Source: Ligustrum vulgare
Lineage: Eukaryota; Streptophyta; Magnoliopsida; Lamiales; Oleaceae
Direction: 5' to 3'
Assembly: GCA_963555705.1 (NCBI GenBank)
Contig: OY743190.1
Span: 34,020,929-34,084,928, forward strand
DNA: 64,000 bases
Shown here: positions 62,461 through 64,000 of the stretch, piece after piece
How the letters are laid out: each line of letters starts with the position of its first letter
Position numbering within the stretch: the stretch's first letter is position 1
Position numbers and translations under genes: made by a program
The notes under the pieces: model-generated
Databases searched by the model: none
What the model was told of the DNA's origin: nothing
Seen by the model: only the letters and a program-made list of their open reading frames with translations

Positions 62461-64000
62461 GACATACATGTGGTCACGGTTTAACTAGAACCTGTCCACG
62501 AGCATGAACATAGAACCTCACAACAAAAAATATGGTAACAACTACAAGAATCTGGATACAAAAGCATTTTTACAAAATTAGCATTTCTACATTACTAATA
62601 AATTAAGAATTACATATGCAACTGTACAAAATAAATCGATCTCAAAACATGTTCTACAGGTCAAAATGTTATGCTAAAATTCCAGATGTCATTTTTTCCC
62701 TCCACATCATCAAATGTTTCGGCTGAACAAGACTCAAGTCTAATCCTGCAAAAGAAAATTCGACGAACTTCACTGTAACAAATCAACATTCGGATCTGCA
62801 AAGCAATTGATAGGTATCAACAATGATAGTAAATTATTTTTATTATATGATAAGAGATGATAATATGCGCCAACCGATGTAGCTTACATTAATTAGTCAA
62901 TATGACTAGAGTAGCATGATTTATGTGCAATACTAACCATTCTTTAAGAAATAACGATGAATAAAGAAGTAAATGAATATCATTGTGGCCATGAAGTTTT
63001 TCTATGGAAGAAAATATATGGAGCAAAAAAGGAAAAATAGAATTTAGGTTCGAAAGATAAAATGATTGACATACGGTTACCATTCATTCACCTAAGTATC
63101 TGTACGTTCACTTGGTTCAAAAAAATTCGGGGGCGGGGACCTCCATATTTTCGCTTCCGCAATAAGTAATTCCAGCTCCATCACTGCATGAATGAGTGAT
63201 TATAGCTAATGGAATCTTTGTTGGGCCATCACTTTAAAATATAACGGCATGCATGCCGTTACACAATTTTATATATTTTTTGAATATCACAAGTCTTAAA
63301 GTAACTAAAAATTGTGTATCTAACATTCTGAGTGTGTGAAAATAGATCAAGAACGCAATTGAAAGAGCTCTAACTCATAACGGCAACAGTGACGTTATGG
63401 TATAACTGAAACGACATTGGTGCCGTTATGTGTTCAATAACAAAATTAACTTCAATAAACTCATTCTTTTAAGTCATTTAATCAAACACCATAAGAGTAT
63501 TACTCATTTCATCATACTTCACATATATATGAATTTTCAATAATCTAAAGTTCAATCCAAGTTTCAATATATTCAACTATACATAGCCCATCTCCATCTA
63601 CATCAAGAAATGAATAAAATCTTCACCCAACAAGCAATATTTCCAAAATAATAATAATAATAATAATAATAATAAGAAATTACCATGTTCTCGTTTTTAT
63701 GTGTATTTAAGAAATGAATGGAAAATAAAAAAATACCTGAAAGAATTTCGTTTTCTTATCTTTTAGCATATTGAAGAATTTATTAATACCATCTTCAATA
63801 ATTTATCTTGCAAAAGAGAGATGGGTTAAGAGAGATGGAAGAAAGAAAGACAAAAAATCGTAGAAGAAAAAGAAAGAAGGAAAACTGTGAAGGAAAGTGT
63901 GAAGGATATATATGTAATTTATGTTTTATTTGATTTTTTATTTTTTTTTTATTTTCACATTTTTGGTCAAAGTCTATTTGCCAAAGTATTATACATAGGG
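62461..64000. other. Right flank of the AACGGC arrays
   Basis: Isolated modules recur at 63241-63264 (TATAACGGCATGCATGCCGTTA) and 63377-63431 (CATAACGGCAACAGTGACGTTATG, then a CGACATTGGTGCCGTTATG module). On the minus strand, exon-like patches at about 63190-63100 and 62760-62680 follow CTGCAG/TTTGCAG acceptor-like sites but are too short to name. An (AAT)n tract lies at 63648-63675. The window ends in AT-rich DNA. Confidence 0.4.

Overview
The window is nuclear DNA of a flowering plant, most likely a eudicot. It is AT-rich and repeat-dominated, has spliced genes with GT-AG introns, and is packed with plant-type transposons (Copia, Tat and chromovirus Ty3/gypsy, LINE, SINE, MULE, hAT and Stowaway MITEs, Helitron-like termini). 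Only one ordinary host gene is clearly present: a complete 12-exon family-1 beta-glucosidase (16961-20847, + strand) of the BGLU45/46/47 (monolignol glucosidase) type. A small nuclear copy of plastid DNA containing a group II intron domain V lies near 14.4 kb.

Layout. 1-9.6 kb: relics of LTR elements, a SIRE-like LTR relic, several MITEs and a LINE RNase H fragment. 9.9-13.6 kb: a tandem duplication whose second copy is split by a 2.3 kb Copia element that kept gag but lost pol. 13.6-16.9 kb: intergenic, with the plastid-derived insert. 16.9-20.9 kb: beta-glucosidase. 22.2-30.3 kb: a young LTR retrotransposon with 1.8 kb LTRs, tRNA-iMet primer site and 5-bp target duplication. Its gag-pol is gone except for a decayed chromodomain-like tail. 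In its place, antisense to the element, lie two intact intronless ORFs: a LOG-type cytokinin-activating enzyme and a basic Cys4 protein. 30.8-32.3 kb: a MULE-type element with 250-bp inverted repeats. 34.1-34.4 kb: an exactly bounded tRNA-derived SINE. 36.9-49.7 kb: a decayed Tat-lineage Ty3/gypsy element with dual RNase H, an antisense PF04195-like ORF, and an hAT MITE inside gag. 50-56 kb: a repeat cluster with a solo LTR, Helitron-like ends, a MITE and tandem duplications. 56.7-57.6 kb: a Pack-MULE-like element. 58.1-63.4 kb: two tandem arrays (about 375-bp and 168-bp units) studded with AACGGC/GCCGTT inverted repeats.

The strongest candidate for something undescribed is the 22.2-30.3 kb element. 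It is a mobile element whose protein-coding cargo is a cytokinin-activating enzyme plus a nucleic-acid-binding-like protein. Both ORFs have a TATA-like box, hairpin repeats follow the LOG stop codon, and the LTR carries an array of consensus 5' splice sites. All calls rest on reading the sequence by eye; no database search was possible.
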